Positions 42,195 to 52,688 of a stretch of DNA of 64,000 nucleotides are shown in pieces. The position numbers were made by a program, and so were the translations under genes. The DNA is from Ensifer sp. IC4062 (GTDB lineage Bacteria > Pseudomonadota > Alphaproteobacteria > Rhizobiales > Rhizobiaceae), in assembly GCF_020193575.1 (NCBI RefSeq), contig NZ_JADYVD010000009.1, positions 62,001 to 126,000 of the forward strand, in the 5' to 3' direction. The notes beneath the pieces were generated by a model, which saw only the letters and a list, made by a program, of their open reading frames with translations, did no database searches and had not been told where the DNA came from. Every line of letters starts with the position of its first letter. The first letter of the stretch is position 1.

Positions 42195-43009
42195 CACTCG
42201 GCCGCCAATACGTTTCCGGAGCCCGTCAGCAGTGCCCGCGTCGCTGCCTCGACATCGTCCTTTCTCATCAGGCTCTCGCCGACGAGGAAAGTGGTGATGC
42301 CGCTCCGTTCCAATCGCCGGCAATCCTCATGGGTAAAGATGCCGCTCTCACCTACGAGTAGGCGGTCCGACGGAACCATCGCGGCGAGTTGTTCGGACAC
42401 GGCGAGATCGACTTCGAATGTCCTGAGATTGCGATTGTTGATGCCGACGAGCGGAGAGTTCAACGTTAGCGCCCGTTCCATCTCGCGGGCGTCATGCACT
42501 TCGACGAGGACATCCATGCCGAGCTCAAGGGCCGAGTCCTCAAGGCGACGGGCATCATCGTCGCTTAAGGACGCCATAATCAACAGGATGCAGTCGGCCC
42601 CCCAGGCGCGCGCTTCAAACACCTGATACGTGTCGAACATGAAGTCCTTGCGCAACGCCGGTAACGCACAGGCCGCTCGCGCCGCCGTCAGGAACTCCGG
42701 CGCACCCTGGAAGCTAGGCTTGTCCGTCAAGACGGATAGGCAAGCTGCCCCCCCGGCCGCATAGGCTCTGGCAAGCGCCGGGGGATCGAAGTCGGGACGG
42801 ATCAGCCCTTTCGAAGGGCTTGCCTTCTTGATCTCGGCGATCAGGCCGAATTCGCCTTTTTCGCGGCCCAAGGCGAGGGCGGCGTGGAAGCCCCGCGATG
42901 GCGATTGATCCGCGATCTGCGCTTTCAACTCCTCGAGCGGGACGCGCGATTTCGCTGAGGCGATCTCATCGCGCTTGTAGGCTTCGATTTTGCGCAGGAT
43001 ATCCGTCAT
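42194..43009 (-). CDS. trpC: Indole-3-glycerol phosphate synthase TrpC
   Basis: 271 residues, a single-function TrpC (not fused to TrpF). A (beta/alpha)8 barrel with [14 protein letters not shown] (about 57-70, the phosphate/catalytic Lys strand), [11 protein letters not shown] (about 117-127), [11 protein letters not shown] (about 183-193) and LVGESGIF (about 218-225). It closes the indole ring from carboxyphenylamino-deoxyribulose phosphate in tryptophan synthesis. Starts 15 bases after trpD. Confidence 0.96.
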   Translation of the reverse strand: MTDILRKIEAYKRDEIASAKSRVPLEELKAQIADQSPSRGFHAALALGREKGEFGLIAEIKKASPSKGLIRPDFDPPALARAYAAGGAACLSVLTDKPSFQGAPEFLTAARAACALPALRKDFMFDTYQVFEARAWGADCILLIMASLSDDDARRLEDSALELGMDVLVEVHDAREMERALTLNSPLVGINNRNLRTFEVDLAVSEQLAAMVPSDRLLVGESGIFTHEDCRRLERSGITTFLVGESLMRKDDVEAATRALLTGSGNVLAAE

Positions 43010-43024
43010 GGGACCATCTTCTCC

Positions 43025-44038
43025 TCAAGCGGCATTGGAGACGCTGATCAGCCGCTGCAGGGCAGTTTTCGCCGCACCGCTCGAGAGCGACTGCCGGGCG
43101 AGCGCCATGCCTTCGGTGAGGTCTTTGGCGCGCCCCGCTATCATCAATGAAGCGGCGGCGTTCGCAAGCGAAATGTCCCGATAGGCATTCTCCGCGCCGT
43201 CGAGAACGGCCTGCAGCGCAATGGCATTGTAGGCTCCATCGCCGCCTTTCAGCGCCTCGAGCGTGGCCGTCTGAAGGCCGAAATCGGCCGGCGTCAACTC
43301 GAAGCTCGTGATCTTGCCGTCCTGCAGCGCGGCGACTTTGGTTACGCCGGTCGTCGTGATTTCGTCGAGTCCTTCGCCGTGGACCACCCAGACGTTCTCC
43401 GAGCCGAGATCGCGCAGAACTTCGGCAAGCGGGTCTACCCATTGCGGCGCATAGACGCCGACGAGTTGCCGCTTGACGCCGGCCGGATTCGAAAGTGGGC
43501 CGAGCAGGTTGAAGATCGTTCTTGTGCCGAGTTCGACCCGCGTGGGGCCGACATGCCGCATCGCGGAATGATGCTGCTGGGCGAACATGAAGCCGATGCC
43601 GGCCTCATAGATGCAGCGCGAAATCGCTTCCGGTCCGATCTCGAGATTGATCCCGAGGCAAGAAAGCGCATCGGCGGCTCCGGATTTGGAACTCAGCGCC
43701 CGGTTGCCATGCTTTGCAACCGGCACGCCGGCGCCGGCGACGATCAAAGAGGCGAGCGTCGAGATATTGTAGGTGCCGGTGCCGTCACCGCCGGTGCCGA
43801 CGATGTCGACTGCATCTTCCGGAGCCTCGACCGGCAGCATGCGTGCGCGCATTGCGCCAACCGCCCCGACGATTTCGTCGACGGTTTCTCCGCGCACCCG
43901 AAGCGCCATCAGGAAGCCGCCGATTTGCGAAGGCGTCGCAGCTCCGGACATGATGATCTCGAAGGCGGCCCGTGCGTCTTCACGATTGAGTGCCTCGCGA
44001 GTTGCCACTTTCGCGACGAACGGCTTCAAATCACTCAT
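43025..44038 (-). CDS. trpD: Anthranilate phosphoribosyltransferase TrpD
   Basis: 337 residues from ATG 44038. The PRPP site [14 protein letters not shown] (about 80-93) is followed by [17 protein letters not shown] (about 107-123) and [18 protein letters not shown], all typical. It attaches phosphoribose to anthranilate. A stand-alone TrpD, implying that the TrpE/G synthase is encoded elsewhere. Lies between ppiD (34 bases) and trpC. Confidence 0.96.
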   Translation of the reverse strand: MSDLKPFVAKVATREALNREDARAAFEIIMSGAATPSQIGGFLMALRVRGETVDEIVGAVGAMRARMLPVEAPEDAVDIVGTGGDGTGTYNISTLASLIVAGAGVPVAKHGNRALSSKSGAADALSCLGINLEIGPEAISRCIYEAGIGFMFAQQHHSAMRHVGPTRVELGTRTIFNLLGPLSNPAGVKRQLVGVYAPQWVDPLAEVLRDLGSENVWVVHGEGLDEITTTGVTKVAALQDGKITSFELTPADFGLQTATLEALKGGDGAYNAIALQAVLDGAENAYRDISLANAAASLMIAGRAKDLTEGMALARQSLSSGAAKTALQRLISVSNAA

Positions 44039-44072
44039 GAGTTCGTCCCCCTGTCCGCAGCTTTTTTGTCTG

Positions 44073-45965
44073 TCAGCGTTGCGCCAATGCGGTTTCGGCG
44101 AGTGTCTGGTTGATCGCCACCCCGTAGGCCGTCTGCAGAGTGGAGACCATCTGATCAAGGATGTCGTCTCCGCTGGCGCGAGCAATGGCCTCGACTTGAC
44201 GGCTATCGTTGTCGAGGGCGCTTGCGGGATCGCTATCGTCCACAGCCGTTACCTGGAGGAGGACCTGGCCTTCGCCGCCAATGCCCGGCGCGTTCGCAAC
44301 ATGTCCGTTGGCGCCGCCAAAGGCCGCGGCTACGGCCGCTGGGCTCAATGCAGCATCTTCGGTCGAGCGGGTCAGGCCGGCTTTCGTTTCGACGACCAGG
44401 CCAAGTTCGCTCGCAATGTCGGCAAGCTTCGCACCCTTCTCGACGCGTTGCTTGAGTTCGGCCGCCTTGGTGGCAAGCGCCGCCCGCTGTTGTTCGGCAG
44501 TCCAGTCTGCCGCAACCTCGTCGCGAACCTCATCCAGCGTGCGGTCGCGGGCGGGGATGATCTCTTCAAGATCGAACCACGCAGAGCCGTCACGGCCGAT
44601 GTTGACGGAAAGGGTGTCGAGCCCCACTTCCGCCTTGAAGACTTCCTGGAGAAGTGCGCGCGGCTCAGGAAGCCCCTGAACCTCATCGCCGTTTTGGTCC
44701 TTGCCGGTGGCGTCGATCGCGTCGATCGTGACAAGCTTTAGTTTCATCTGATCAGCCACTTGCCTGACCGTGGCGCCGGCGGCGCGCTCGTCCTCGATCC
44801 GATCGTGAAGGTTGACGACCTCTTCGCGTGCGGCCGACAGCGCGATTTCCTTCCGCAGTTCCTCCTTCACCTCGTCGAAGCTGCGAGTGGTCTCCGGTTT
44901 GATGTTGGTCACGCGCAGAATAACCGGGCCGAAGGCACCTTCCACGACCGGCGTAACACCACCCTCCGCTGGAACGGCGAAGGCGGCATCGGCGATCTTC
45001 GCGTCGGGCATGCGCTCCTTCGTGAATTCGCCGAGGAGAACGTCCGCCGCGGTCTTGCCCTCGGCTTTGACCAGATCGTCGAAGGAGGTGCCGGCCGAGA
45101 GTTTGCTTGCCGCAGCGTCTGCCGCCTCACGGGAAGGGAAGCGGAGCTGTTCGACGGTCCTCATTGCCGCCGAGCGGAAGCTTTCCTTGCGCTTCTCGTA
45201 GTCGGCGCGCAACTCCTCCTCAGACACGGTCTCGGTCGCGACCAGATCTTCCGGCTCCAGCTTGATATAGCTGAACTTGCGATATTCGGGAGCGCGATAG
45301 TTCGCCTTATGGCTTTCGAACCAGGGCGCCAGCACGTCGTCGCCCGGCGCTTTGACCGCATCGATGTTTGCATTCGAGAGCAGCAGGTAGTCGATCGAGC
45401 GCTTTTCGTGGCGATATTTGCTGACGGCGTCGGTCAGTACCTTTGGAGCGGTGTATCCGTCGGACAGCGCGTCAACGATCTGCGACCGGACCGCAACCTG
45501 GCTGCGGTTGTTGATGTAGTCCTGCTCAGTTAAGCCGGCGTTGCGCAACACGCTCGAGAACGTCAGCCGGTCGAACTGGCCGTTGACGCTGTGGAACGCC
45601 GGATCGTCGCCGATGAGCTTCGCAAGCCGATCTTCCGAGAGACCAAGGTTCATATCCAGTGCGAGCTGATCGAGCGCGGCACCGGCGACCAGCTGAGAAT
45701 ACACCTGCGACTCGATGCCGAAGGCACGGGCCTGCTGGCGCGTCAGCGGTGTCCCGAGCTGCCTCGAAAGCAGGCTCAATTGGCGCTCGTATGCCAGGCG
45801 AAAATCGCTTGGAGAGACCTTGATATCACCGACCGTCACCACCGCGTTGGGAGTGCTTGCCACCATCAACGTCTGACCGCCCCATACCATGAACGACATG
45901 ACGAGAATGGCCATCAGGCCTTTTACGATCCATGTCTGGGAAGCTTTTCTGAGCGATTCGAGCAT
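44073..45965 (-). CDS. ppiD: Peptidyl-prolyl isomerase PpiD-like, membrane anchored
   Basis: 630 residues from ATG 45965. One N-terminal transmembrane helix (about 13-32, [17 protein letters not shown]), a SurA-like N-domain (about 40-170), a parvulin region near 245-360 and a long C-terminal part. Length and anchor match PpiD, the periplasmic chaperone docked at the Sec translocon. The order ppiD-trpD-trpC-moaC-moeA on one strand with gaps of 34 bases or less suggests one transcription unit, as seen in other Rhizobiales (inference from general knowledge). Confidence 0.9.
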   Translation of the reverse strand: MLESLRKASQTWIVKGLMAILVMSFMVWGGQTLMVASTPNAVVTVGDIKVSPSDFRLAYERQLSLLSRQLGTPLTRQQARAFGIESQVYSQLVAGAALDQLALDMNLGLSEDRLAKLIGDDPAFHSVNGQFDRLTFSSVLRNAGLTEQDYINNRSQVAVRSQIVDALSDGYTAPKVLTDAVSKYRHEKRSIDYLLLSNANIDAVKAPGDDVLAPWFESHKANYRAPEYRKFSYIKLEPEDLVATETVSEEELRADYEKRKESFRSAAMRTVEQLRFPSREAADAAASKLSAGTSFDDLVKAEGKTAADVLLGEFTKERMPDAKIADAAFAVPAEGGVTPVVEGAFGPVILRVTNIKPETTRSFDEVKEELRKEIALSAAREEVVNLHDRIEDERAAGATVRQVADQMKLKLVTIDAIDATGKDQNGDEVQGLPEPRALLQEVFKAEVGLDTLSVNIGRDGSAWFDLEEIIPARDRTLDEVRDEVAADWTAEQQRAALATKAAELKQRVEKGAKLADIASELGLVVETKAGLTRSTEDAALSPAAVAAAFGGANGHVANAPGIGGEGQVLLQVTAVDDSDPASALDNDSRQVEAIARASGDDILDQMVSTLQTAYGVAINQTLAETALAQR

Positions 45966-46340
45966 AGGGGCAGAAACCTTGTTGCAGTACGGTGGCATCA
46001 CGCCAAAAACGAATTCGTTCCTTAGAACAAACCAAAGAGGAATTGAAGGGCGCTTCGTGGCAAATTGCGACACCTCCGCTCGGGCCGCCGGCGTTCAATG
46101 CTCGCGAACGATTTGGTGATGCGCAGCATGAGGCGATGTGCTCGCTCAATCGGAAAATCACGCGGCGCAGCAAGATCGGGCGCGAACAAGAAAGTGGATG
46201 TCGGATTCGTTAGCCGGCAACGGAAATCGATCTGCAAAATTGTCAATTTCCGAGCGCGTTGGTATTGCGACGAATTGGGAATCCTGTGCTCGATAATAGG
46301 GTAAAATGTCCTAGTTTCAGTGCCATTACGGGAACATGCC
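45966..46340. other. Divergent intergenic region ppiD / Na-Pi transporter
   Basis: About 375 bases with no credible gene. On the minus strand a TTGACA hexamer is present at 46241-46246, which could be the -35 of the ppiD operon; no clear -10 accompanies it. Confidence 0.4.
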
Positions 46341-47987
46341 ATGCAGTCAACGATCGTGATGATCAATCTGTTCGGTGCGGTAGCGCTGCTCTTGTTCGGC
46401 CTGTCGCTCGTCAAGGATGGCGTCACGCGTGCGTTCGGATCGAGGCTGCGGACTGGTCTCGCACAGGGGACGAGCGGTGCAGTTCGCTCGTTTGTGACAG
46501 GCCTTGTGGCGACCCTTTCCTTGCAGAGTTCGACGGCCACGGCCTTAATGACGGCTTCCTTCGTAGAAAAGGGGCTGGTGCGCGCACGAATGGCGCAGAT
46601 CGTGCTGCTTGGCGCCAACGTCGGAACGGCGATGACGGCCTGGATCGTTGCCATCGGGATCGGATGGCTGTCGCCGGCAATTATTCTGGCGGGCGTCTTC
46701 GTCCACCGGATGAGCCGGTCGAGCGCGCGTCAGGGCGCCGGCTTCGCCCTTGTCGGCATCGGTTTGATGTTACTGTCGCTCGACCTGCTCTCCGCCGCAA
46801 CGGAACCGATGCGGGAATCTCGCGCGCTCGCGGCGTTTCTAGGCATGCTCGACAGCGCCTGGCCGGTTGCCCTGATCATCTCGGCGGGCCTGGCCTTTGC
46901 GTCGTCGTCCAGTCTGGCGATCGTGATGCTTGTCCTTTCGCTTTCGTCTGCGGGGGTGCTTTCCGCGGGGCTGACCGTCGCATTGGTCCTCGGCGCCAAT
47001 CTCGGGGGAGCCATTCCTCCGGTTATCGCCACCCTAGGTTCAGCCCCCCCTGCGCGCCGCGTCACACTTGGCAACCTCGTCGTGCGCGGCATGGGCTGCC
47101 TCATAGCGCTTCCGATCGCAGGGATCGGGGCTGAGTGGCTGCAGGATCTGCCGTTGCCGCGGCAGAACCTGCCGGTCGACGTCCATCTTGTCTTCAATCT
47201 CGTAGTTGCGATTGTCGCCTGGCCCTTCGCAGGACTACTCGCGCGCCTGATGAGCCGGTTCGTTCCCGACGAAGAAGCTGGCGAGACGGGGCCGCGTTAT
47301 CTCGACGAAGCGACGCTTGACACCCCTGTGATGGCGCTTTCCGGGGCGACGCGCGAAGTCTTGCGTGTCGGGGATCTGGTGGAGGCGATGCTGACGCGCG
47401 CATCGAGCGCCTTCAACAACAACGATCTCGCTGAACTGCATGACATCGGAAAAATGGAAAAGCAGGTCGATCTCCTTCAGCAGGAGGTGAAGATATTCCT
47501 GTCCAGGCTCGGACGCGACGGCCTCGGCGCCGAGGACGGTCGCCGATCGATCGTCATCATCGATTATGCGATCAATCTCGAGCACATGGGCGACATCATC
47601 GAAAAAGGCCTCTGTGAGCAGATCGGCAAGAAAGTCACCAATGGATTGAAGTTTTCCGAAGACGGCTATCAGGAGCTGAAAAGCCTGTTCAACCTGACGA
47701 TCGACAATCTGCGCATCGCTCAGACGATCTTTGTCAGCCGCAATGCGGACCTCGCTCGCCATCTGGTCGAGGTCAAGGTCGATGTTCGCCACATGGAGAA
47801 ACGCTCGGCGGAGCGGCATCTCGAGCGCCTTCGTGACGGCCTGCTTCAGAGCTTGCAAACGAGTTCGCTGCATCTCGACATGTTGAGGGACCTGAAGCGC
47901 ATCAACGCGCACATAGCATCCGTGGCCTATCCCATTCTTGAGGAAAGCGGCCTCTTGACGGAAAGCAGGCTGCGTCCGGAGGCTTGA
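46341..47987 (+). CDS. Na/Pi cotransporter family protein with PhoU-like domain
   Basis: 548 residues from ATG 46341 (a GTG at 46320 is in frame). Two inverted Na_Pi_cotrans repeats show the QSST motif: LSLQSSTATALMTASFV (about 54-70) and the ASSSSLAIVML segment near 187-197. Then comes a C-terminal PhoU-like helical domain (about 330-540, for example MEKQVDLLQQEVKIFLSRL). Members move phosphate with sodium; the PhoU-like tail probably senses phosphate status. Divergent from ppiD. Confidence 0.88.
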   Translation: MQSTIVMINLFGAVALLLFGLSLVKDGVTRAFGSRLRTGLAQGTSGAVRSFVTGLVATLSLQSSTATALMTASFVEKGLVRARMAQIVLLGANVGTAMTAWIVAIGIGWLSPAIILAGVFVHRMSRSSARQGAGFALVGIGLMLLSLDLLSAATEPMRESRALAAFLGMLDSAWPVALIISAGLAFASSSSLAIVMLVLSLSSAGVLSAGLTVALVLGANLGGAIPPVIATLGSAPPARRVTLGNLVVRGMGCLIALPIAGIGAEWLQDLPLPRQNLPVDVHLVFNLVVAIVAWPFAGLLARLMSRFVPDEEAGETGPRYLDEATLDTPVMALSGATREVLRVGDLVEAMLTRASSAFNNNDLAELHDIGKMEKQVDLLQQEVKIFLSRLGRDGLGAEDGRRSIVIIDYAINLEHMGDIIEKGLCEQIGKKVTNGLKFSEDGYQELKSLFNLTIDNLRIAQTIFVSRNADLARHLVEVKVDVRHMEKRSAERHLERLRDGLLQSLQTSSLHLDMLRDLKRINAHIASVAYPILEESGLLTESRLRPEA

Positions 47988-48048
47988 GTGTGCGTCGGGC
48001 GACCGTCGCCAGGTTTTAACCGAGGGTTACGCGACGTGATTGTGAGAA

Positions 48049-48078
48049 TTGTCTTTCTCGCAATATCTTGCCTATAAG
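48049..48078 (+). promoter_or_regulatory. Promoter-like element before glmU
   Basis: TTGTCT (48049-48054) and TATAAG (48073-48078) are separated by 18 bases and lie 61 bases ahead of the glmU ATG. Spacing and hexamers fit a housekeeping sigma promoter; it is not proven. Confidence 0.4.
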
Positions 48079-48138
48079 AACACCGTCGAGTCAGGCGATG
48101 GGGCATTCGCCTGCGATCAATACCAAGGAGAAATCAGA

Positions 48139-49509
48139 ATGGAACGGACGTGCCTGGCAATCATCCTGGCGGCTGGCGAAAGCACGCGGATGAAATCGTC
48201 CGTATCGAAGGTGCTGCATCCGGTGGCGGGCAGGCCGATGATCGCCCACGTCGTCGACGCTCTATCGAGCGCCTCTATTTCGGACGTGGCGCTGGTCGTC
48301 GGCCGCGATGCCGAGGCTGTCTCCGACGCCGCCCAAACTGCCGGCGTTACCGTGACCTCGTTCCTGCAAAAGGAACGGCTCGGCACCGGGCACGCCGTGC
48401 TCGCGGCTCGCGAAGCCATCGCCAGGGGGTATGACGACATTCTGGTCGTCTTTGGCGACACACCCCTCATCACGGCAGGGCCGCTCAAGGCGGCGCGAGA
48501 GGGGCTGGCCACAGGAAATGACGTGGTCGTCATCGGGTTCGAAGCCGCCGATCCGACGGGTTATGGACGCCTGATCGTCGAGGACGGCGTGCTGGTCGCG
48601 ATCCGGGAGCACAAGGACGCCTCAGAGGCGGAGCGTCGGATCACCTATTGCAATGGCGGGCTGATGGCGGTCAATGGCCGCAAGGCTCTCGATCTTCTCG
48701 GTCGCATCGGCAACGCCAACGCCAAGGGCGAATACTATCTCACCGATCTCGTTGAAATCGTTCGTACGGTCGGAGGTAGGGCGGTCGCTGTCGAAGCGCC
48801 AGAGGAGGAACTGACCGGCTGCAACACACGGGCGGAACTCGCCTATATCGAGCGTCTTTGGCAGCAGCGCCGGCGGCACCAACTGATGCTGGCGGGCGTA
48901 TCGATGATCGCGCCGGAAACGGTTTTCCTTTCCTGGGATACCGAGCTTGCCCAGGATGTCCTGGTGGAGCCGAATGTTGTCTTTGGGCCCGGCGTCAGCG
49001 TGGAGAGCGGGGCGATCATCCACGCCTTCTCGCATCTCGAGGGCGCGTATGTCCGAGCCGGCGCCACGGTCGGACCGTTCGCACGACTTCGTCCCGGCGC
49101 CGATCTCGGCCCGAAATCGAAAGTCGGCAATTTCTGCGAGGTGAAGAAGGCTGAGATCGGTGCCGGTGCCAAGGTTAACCATCTGACCTATATCGGCGAC
49201 GCATTCGTCGGTGCCGGATCGAACATCGGCGCGGGAACCATCACCTGCAACTATGACGGGGTGAACAAGCATTTGACCCGCATTGGCGAGAATGCCTTCA
49301 TCGGATCGAACTCGTCGCTTGTGGCTCCGGTATCGATCGGCGATGGCGCGCTCGTTGCGTCCGGCAGCGTCATTACCGACGACGTTCCCGCGGACGCAGT
49401 CGCCTTCGGGCGCGCACGTCAGGACATCAAGCTGGGCAGGGCGCGGATCCTGCGCGAGCGCTACGAAACCGACAAGGCCGCCAGGAAGAAGGCGAAGGCC
49501 GCCGAATAG
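48139..49509 (+). CDS. glmU: Bifunctional UDP-GlcNAc pyrophosphorylase / GlcN-1-P acetyltransferase GlmU
   Basis: 456 residues from ATG 48139 with AAGGAG upstream. The N-terminal uridyltransferase starts [11 protein letters not shown] (8-18) with [12 protein letters not shown]. The C-terminal left-handed beta helix shows hexapeptide repeats (for example [20 protein letters not shown]) and the catalytic region [20 protein letters not shown]. It makes UDP-GlcNAc for peptidoglycan, lipid A and other envelope sugars. Next to glmS, which supplies glucosamine-6-phosphate. Confidence 0.97.
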   Translation: MERTCLAIILAAGESTRMKSSVSKVLHPVAGRPMIAHVVDALSSASISDVALVVGRDAEAVSDAAQTAGVTVTSFLQKERLGTGHAVLAAREAIARGYDDILVVFGDTPLITAGPLKAAREGLATGNDVVVIGFEAADPTGYGRLIVEDGVLVAIREHKDASEAERRITYCNGGLMAVNGRKALDLLGRIGNANAKGEYYLTDLVEIVRTVGGRAVAVEAPEEELTGCNTRAELAYIERLWQQRRRHQLMLAGVSMIAPETVFLSWDTELAQDVLVEPNVVFGPGVSVESGAIIHAFSHLEGAYVRAGATVGPFARLRPGADLGPKSKVGNFCEVKKAEIGAGAKVNHLTYIGDAFVGAGSNIGAGTITCNYDGVNKHLTRIGENAFIGSNSSLVAPVSIGDGALVASGSVITDDVPADAVAFGRARQDIKLGRARILRERYETDKAARKKAKAAE

Positions 49510-49646
49510 ATCTCGTTAAATATTGAAATTGAAAGTGAAATCGCACGGGATTGCCTCACGCGGCAATTTCGCTACCAAAGCCGAGGGGCGGCAAGGTGTA
49601 GGCTAACCACCGCGCCGCGATAGGCGTGAAGAATTCGGAGAGGGAT

Positions 49647-51473
49647 ATGTGCGGTATTGTTGGCATCGTCGGGAATGAGCCGGTATCGGAGCGGTTGGTC
49701 GATGCGTTGAAGCGGCTGGAGTATCGCGGTTATGATTCGGCCGGTGTCGCAACCATCGACGGCGGCCGGTTGAAGCGCCGCCGTGCCGAGGGGAAGCTGT
49801 TCAACCTCGAAGCGAAGCTGGACGAGGAGCCGTTGGCCGGCAACATCGGCATTGCCCACACGCGCTGGGCGACGCATGGCGCACCGACGGAGCGCAATGC
49901 ACATCCCCATTTCACCGACGGCGTTGCCGTGGTCCACAACGGCATTATCGAGAATTTCGCGGAACTGAAAGATGAACTTGCTGCGTCTGGCGCCGAGTTC
50001 CGCACCGATACCGATACGGAAGTCGTGGCGCATCTCCTGGCGAAATACCATCGCGATGGTATGGGACGCCGCGAAGCGATGCACGCGATGCTGAAGCGCG
50101 TTAGCGGAGCCTATGCGCTTGCCGTGCTCTTCGAAGATGATCCGTCGACGATCATGGCAGCGAGAAACGGGCCGCCGCTCGCGATCGGCCATGGCGACGG
50201 CGAAATGTTCCTGGGGTCAGATGCAATCGCCTTGGCGCCCTTCACCAATGAAATCACCTATCTGATCGATGGCGACTGGGCCGTTATCGGCAAGGCCGGT
50301 GCGCACATCTTCGACATTGACGGCAATGTCGTCACGCGCCCGCGTCAGATTTCGATGGCTGCGGCCTATATGGTCGACAAGGGCAATCATCGCCACTTCA
50401 TGGAGAAGGAAATCTACGAGCAGCCGGAGGTCATCTCCCATGCGCTCGGCCACTACATCAACTTCATTGAAAACCGGGTGACGGCCGTTTCCGGTGCCAT
50501 CGATTTCGCCAAAGTACCGAGTCTTGCGCTTTCCGCCTGCGGTACCGCCTATCTCGCCGGGCTGATCGGCAAGTACTGGTTCGAGCGTTATGCACGCCTT
50601 CCGGTTGAAATCGATGTCGCTTCAGAATTCCGCTATCGCGAGATCCCGCTCTCGCCTCAATCGGCCGCTCTCTTCATTTCGCAGTCTGGCGAAACGGCCG
50701 ATACGCTGGCATCGCTCCGGTACTGCAAGGAACACGGCCTGAAGATCGGCGCCGTCGTCAATACCCGCGAATCGACGATCGCGCGGGAGTCTGACGCGGT
50801 CTTCCCGATCCTCGCCGGCCCCGAGATCGGCGTGGCGTCGACCAAGGCCTTCACCTGCCAGCTTGCCGTGCTAGCCGCGCTTGCCGTCGGCGCTGGCCGT
50901 GCGCGAGGCACGGTCAGCGAGCAAGAGGAGCAGGCGCTGGTGAGAAGTCTTGCCGAAATGCCGCGCATCATGGGCCAGGTGTTGAACAGCATCCAGCCGA
51001 AGATCGAACTGCTGTCGCGCGAGCTGTCGAAGTGCCGTGACGTGCTCTACCTCGGCCGCGGTACCAGCTTCCCGTTGGCGATGGAAGGTGCACTGAAGCT
51101 CAAGGAGATTTCCTACATCCATGCGGAAGGTTATGCGGCCGGTGAACTGAAGCATGGCCCGATCGCATTGATCGACGAGAACATGCCCGTCATCGTCATC
51201 GCGCCGCACGATCGTTTCTTCGACAAGACGGTCTCGAACATGCAAGAAGTTGCCGCTCGGGGCGGGCGCATCATCCTCATTACGGACGAGACGGGAGCTG
51301 CCGCGTCGAAGCTCGACACGATGCATACGATCGTGTTGCCGAACGTGGACGAGATCATCGCACCCATGATCTTCGCATTGCCGATCCAGCTTCTTGCCTA
51401 TCACACGGCCGTCTTCATGGGTACCGATGTCGATCAGCCGCGTAACCTGGCCAAGTCGGTAACCGTCGAATGA
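49647..51473 (+). CDS. glmS: Glutamine:fructose-6-phosphate aminotransferase GlmS
   Basis: 608 residues when started at ATG 49647, which places the catalytic Cys at position 2 (MCGIVGIVG) after removal of Met; GGAGAGGG lies just upstream. The N-terminal glutaminase includes HTRWATHGAPTERNAHPH. Two SIS sugar-isomerase domains follow (SQSGETADT near 348-356; YLGRGTSFPLAMEGALKLKE near 474-493) and the C-terminus ends LAKSVTVE. First step of amino-sugar synthesis. The GNAT gene overlaps its stop by four bases (ATGA). Confidence 0.97.
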   Translation: MCGIVGIVGNEPVSERLVDALKRLEYRGYDSAGVATIDGGRLKRRRAEGKLFNLEAKLDEEPLAGNIGIAHTRWATHGAPTERNAHPHFTDGVAVVHNGIIENFAELKDELAASGAEFRTDTDTEVVAHLLAKYHRDGMGRREAMHAMLKRVSGAYALAVLFEDDPSTIMAARNGPPLAIGHGDGEMFLGSDAIALAPFTNEITYLIDGDWAVIGKAGAHIFDIDGNVVTRPRQISMAAAYMVDKGNHRHFMEKEIYEQPEVISHALGHYINFIENRVTAVSGAIDFAKVPSLALSACGTAYLAGLIGKYWFERYARLPVEIDVASEFRYREIPLSPQSAALFISQSGETADTLASLRYCKEHGLKIGAVVNTRESTIARESDAVFPILAGPEIGVASTKAFTCQLAVLAALAVGAGRARGTVSEQEEQALVRSLAEMPRIMGQVLNSIQPKIELLSRELSKCRDVLYLGRGTSFPLAMEGALKLKEISYIHAEGYAAGELKHGPIALIDENMPVIVIAPHDRFFDKTVSNMQEVAARGGRIILITDETGAAASKLDTMHTIVLPNVDEIIAPMIFALPIQLLAYHTAVFMGTDVDQPRNLAKSVTVE

Positions 51474-51967
51474 TCATCCGGCCGGAGCGGAGCGACGATC
51501 ACGAGGCTATCCGCGATGTGACTGCGGCCGCCTTCGCCGGTCATCCGCATAGCGACCAGTCGGAAGCGCTCATCATCGAGCGCTTGCGCGCTGCCGGCGC
51601 GCTTACCATGTCGCTTGTTGCGGAAGATGCGGGCGAGGTGATTGCTCACATCGCCTTTTCGCCGGTAACGATCACCCTCTCCGCTGCCGGTTGGTATGGT
51701 CTTGGTCCAGTTTCGGTGCGGCCAGACAGGCAAGGGCGCGGCGTGGGCAGTGCGCTCATCCGTCATGGCCTTGATATCTTACGTGGATCCGGTGCGTCGG
51801 GCTGCGTCGTGGTCGGCGAGCCGGCCTTCTATCGAAAGTTCGGATTTGCCCACGAGCCGGCTCTTGTTTTTCCGGGTTGTGCGCCGCAATATCTCATGGT
51901 TCTACGCTTGTCGGAAACGCGGGTTTCCGGCACGCTCAGCTATCATCCGGCCTTCGAGGCGGGGTGA
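51470..51967 (+). CDS. GNAT family N-acetyltransferase (165 aa)
   Basis: Starts with the ATGA overlap on glmS. The acetyl-CoA loop is clear: LGPVSVRPDRQGRGVGSALI (about 77-96), with strand 4 before it (HIAFSPVTI). SGCVVVGEPAFYRKFGFAHEP is the usual alpha4-beta6 segment with a Tyr. The acceptor is unknown; small-molecule or protein N-acetyl transfer are both possible. Coupling with glmS suggests an amino-sugar or envelope link, but this is only positional. Confidence 0.85.
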   Translation: MIIRPERSDDHEAIRDVTAAAFAGHPHSDQSEALIIERLRAAGALTMSLVAEDAGEVIAHIAFSPVTITLSAAGWYGLGPVSVRPDRQGRGVGSALIRHGLDILRGSGASGCVVVGEPAFYRKFGFAHEPALVFPGCAPQYLMVLRLSETRVSGTLSYHPAFEAG

Positions 51968-51986
51968 CGGGGTCGATGGCAACGGC

Positions 51987-52676
51987 ATGACGGACGGTTC
52001 CAAACGCGGCATCATCGCAGCCCGGCTGCGCAATTACTTTCTCACGGGGCTGGTCATCTGCGCACCCGTGGCTATCACGGTTTGGCTGGTTCGCTCTTTC
52101 ATCGAGTGGGCGGATAGCTGGGTGAAGCCCTACCTGCCGCGCTTCTACAACCCGGACAATTATTTGCCGGTGGCGATCCCAGGCTTTGGCCTCCTTATTG
52201 CAATCGTCGTCATCACGCTCGTCGGTTTCCTGACCGCGAATCTCGTCGGCCGGTCGATCGTCAATTTCGGCGAGTCGCTCCTCAATCGGACGCCGCTCGT
52301 CCGCACAATCTACAAGTCCTTGAAGCAGATTTTTCAAACTGTGCTCCAGGACCAGTCCTCATCTTTCAAGACGGCGGGGCTGATCGAATATCCGAGCCCG
52401 GGCCTTTGGTCTCTTGTCTTCATCGCCACCGACGCGAAGGGTGAGATCGCCGCCAAATTCAACGAGCGCGGTATGGACATGGTCGCTGTATTCCTGCCGC
52501 CGACGCCGCTTCCGACCGCCGGATATCTCTTATTCGTGCCACGGGAGAAGATCATTCCGTTGCAGATGAGCGCTGAGGACGCAGCCAAGCTCCTGATCTC
52601 CGGCGGTCTCGTGGCGCCAGATCACCGGCCGCTGGCCAATGCGCCACGGCCGGTCGCGCAGCAGAAGACTGCCTGA
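51987..52676 (+). CDS. DUF502 family membrane protein (229 aa)
   Basis: Start at ATG 51987. Two transmembrane helices (about 16-37, FLTGLVICAPVAITVWLVRSF; about 64-85, GFGLLIAIVVITLVGFLTANL) are followed by a cytoplasmic or periplasmic globular domain with LLNRTPLVRTIYKSLKQIFQ and FVPREKIIPLQMSAEDAAKL, both DUF502 hallmarks. Function unknown. Last gene of the glmS-GNAT-DUF502 group; it converges on recG with 12 bases between stop codons. Confidence 0.87.
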   Translation: MTDGSKRGIIAARLRNYFLTGLVICAPVAITVWLVRSFIEWADSWVKPYLPRFYNPDNYLPVAIPGFGLLIAIVVITLVGFLTANLVGRSIVNFGESLLNRTPLVRTIYKSLKQIFQTVLQDQSSSFKTAGLIEYPSPGLWSLVFIATDAKGEIAAKFNERGMDMVAVFLPPTPLPTAGYLLFVPREKIIPLQMSAEDAAKLLISGGLVAPDHRPLANAPRPVAQQKTA

Positions 52677-52688
52677 CCGTCGTTGGTA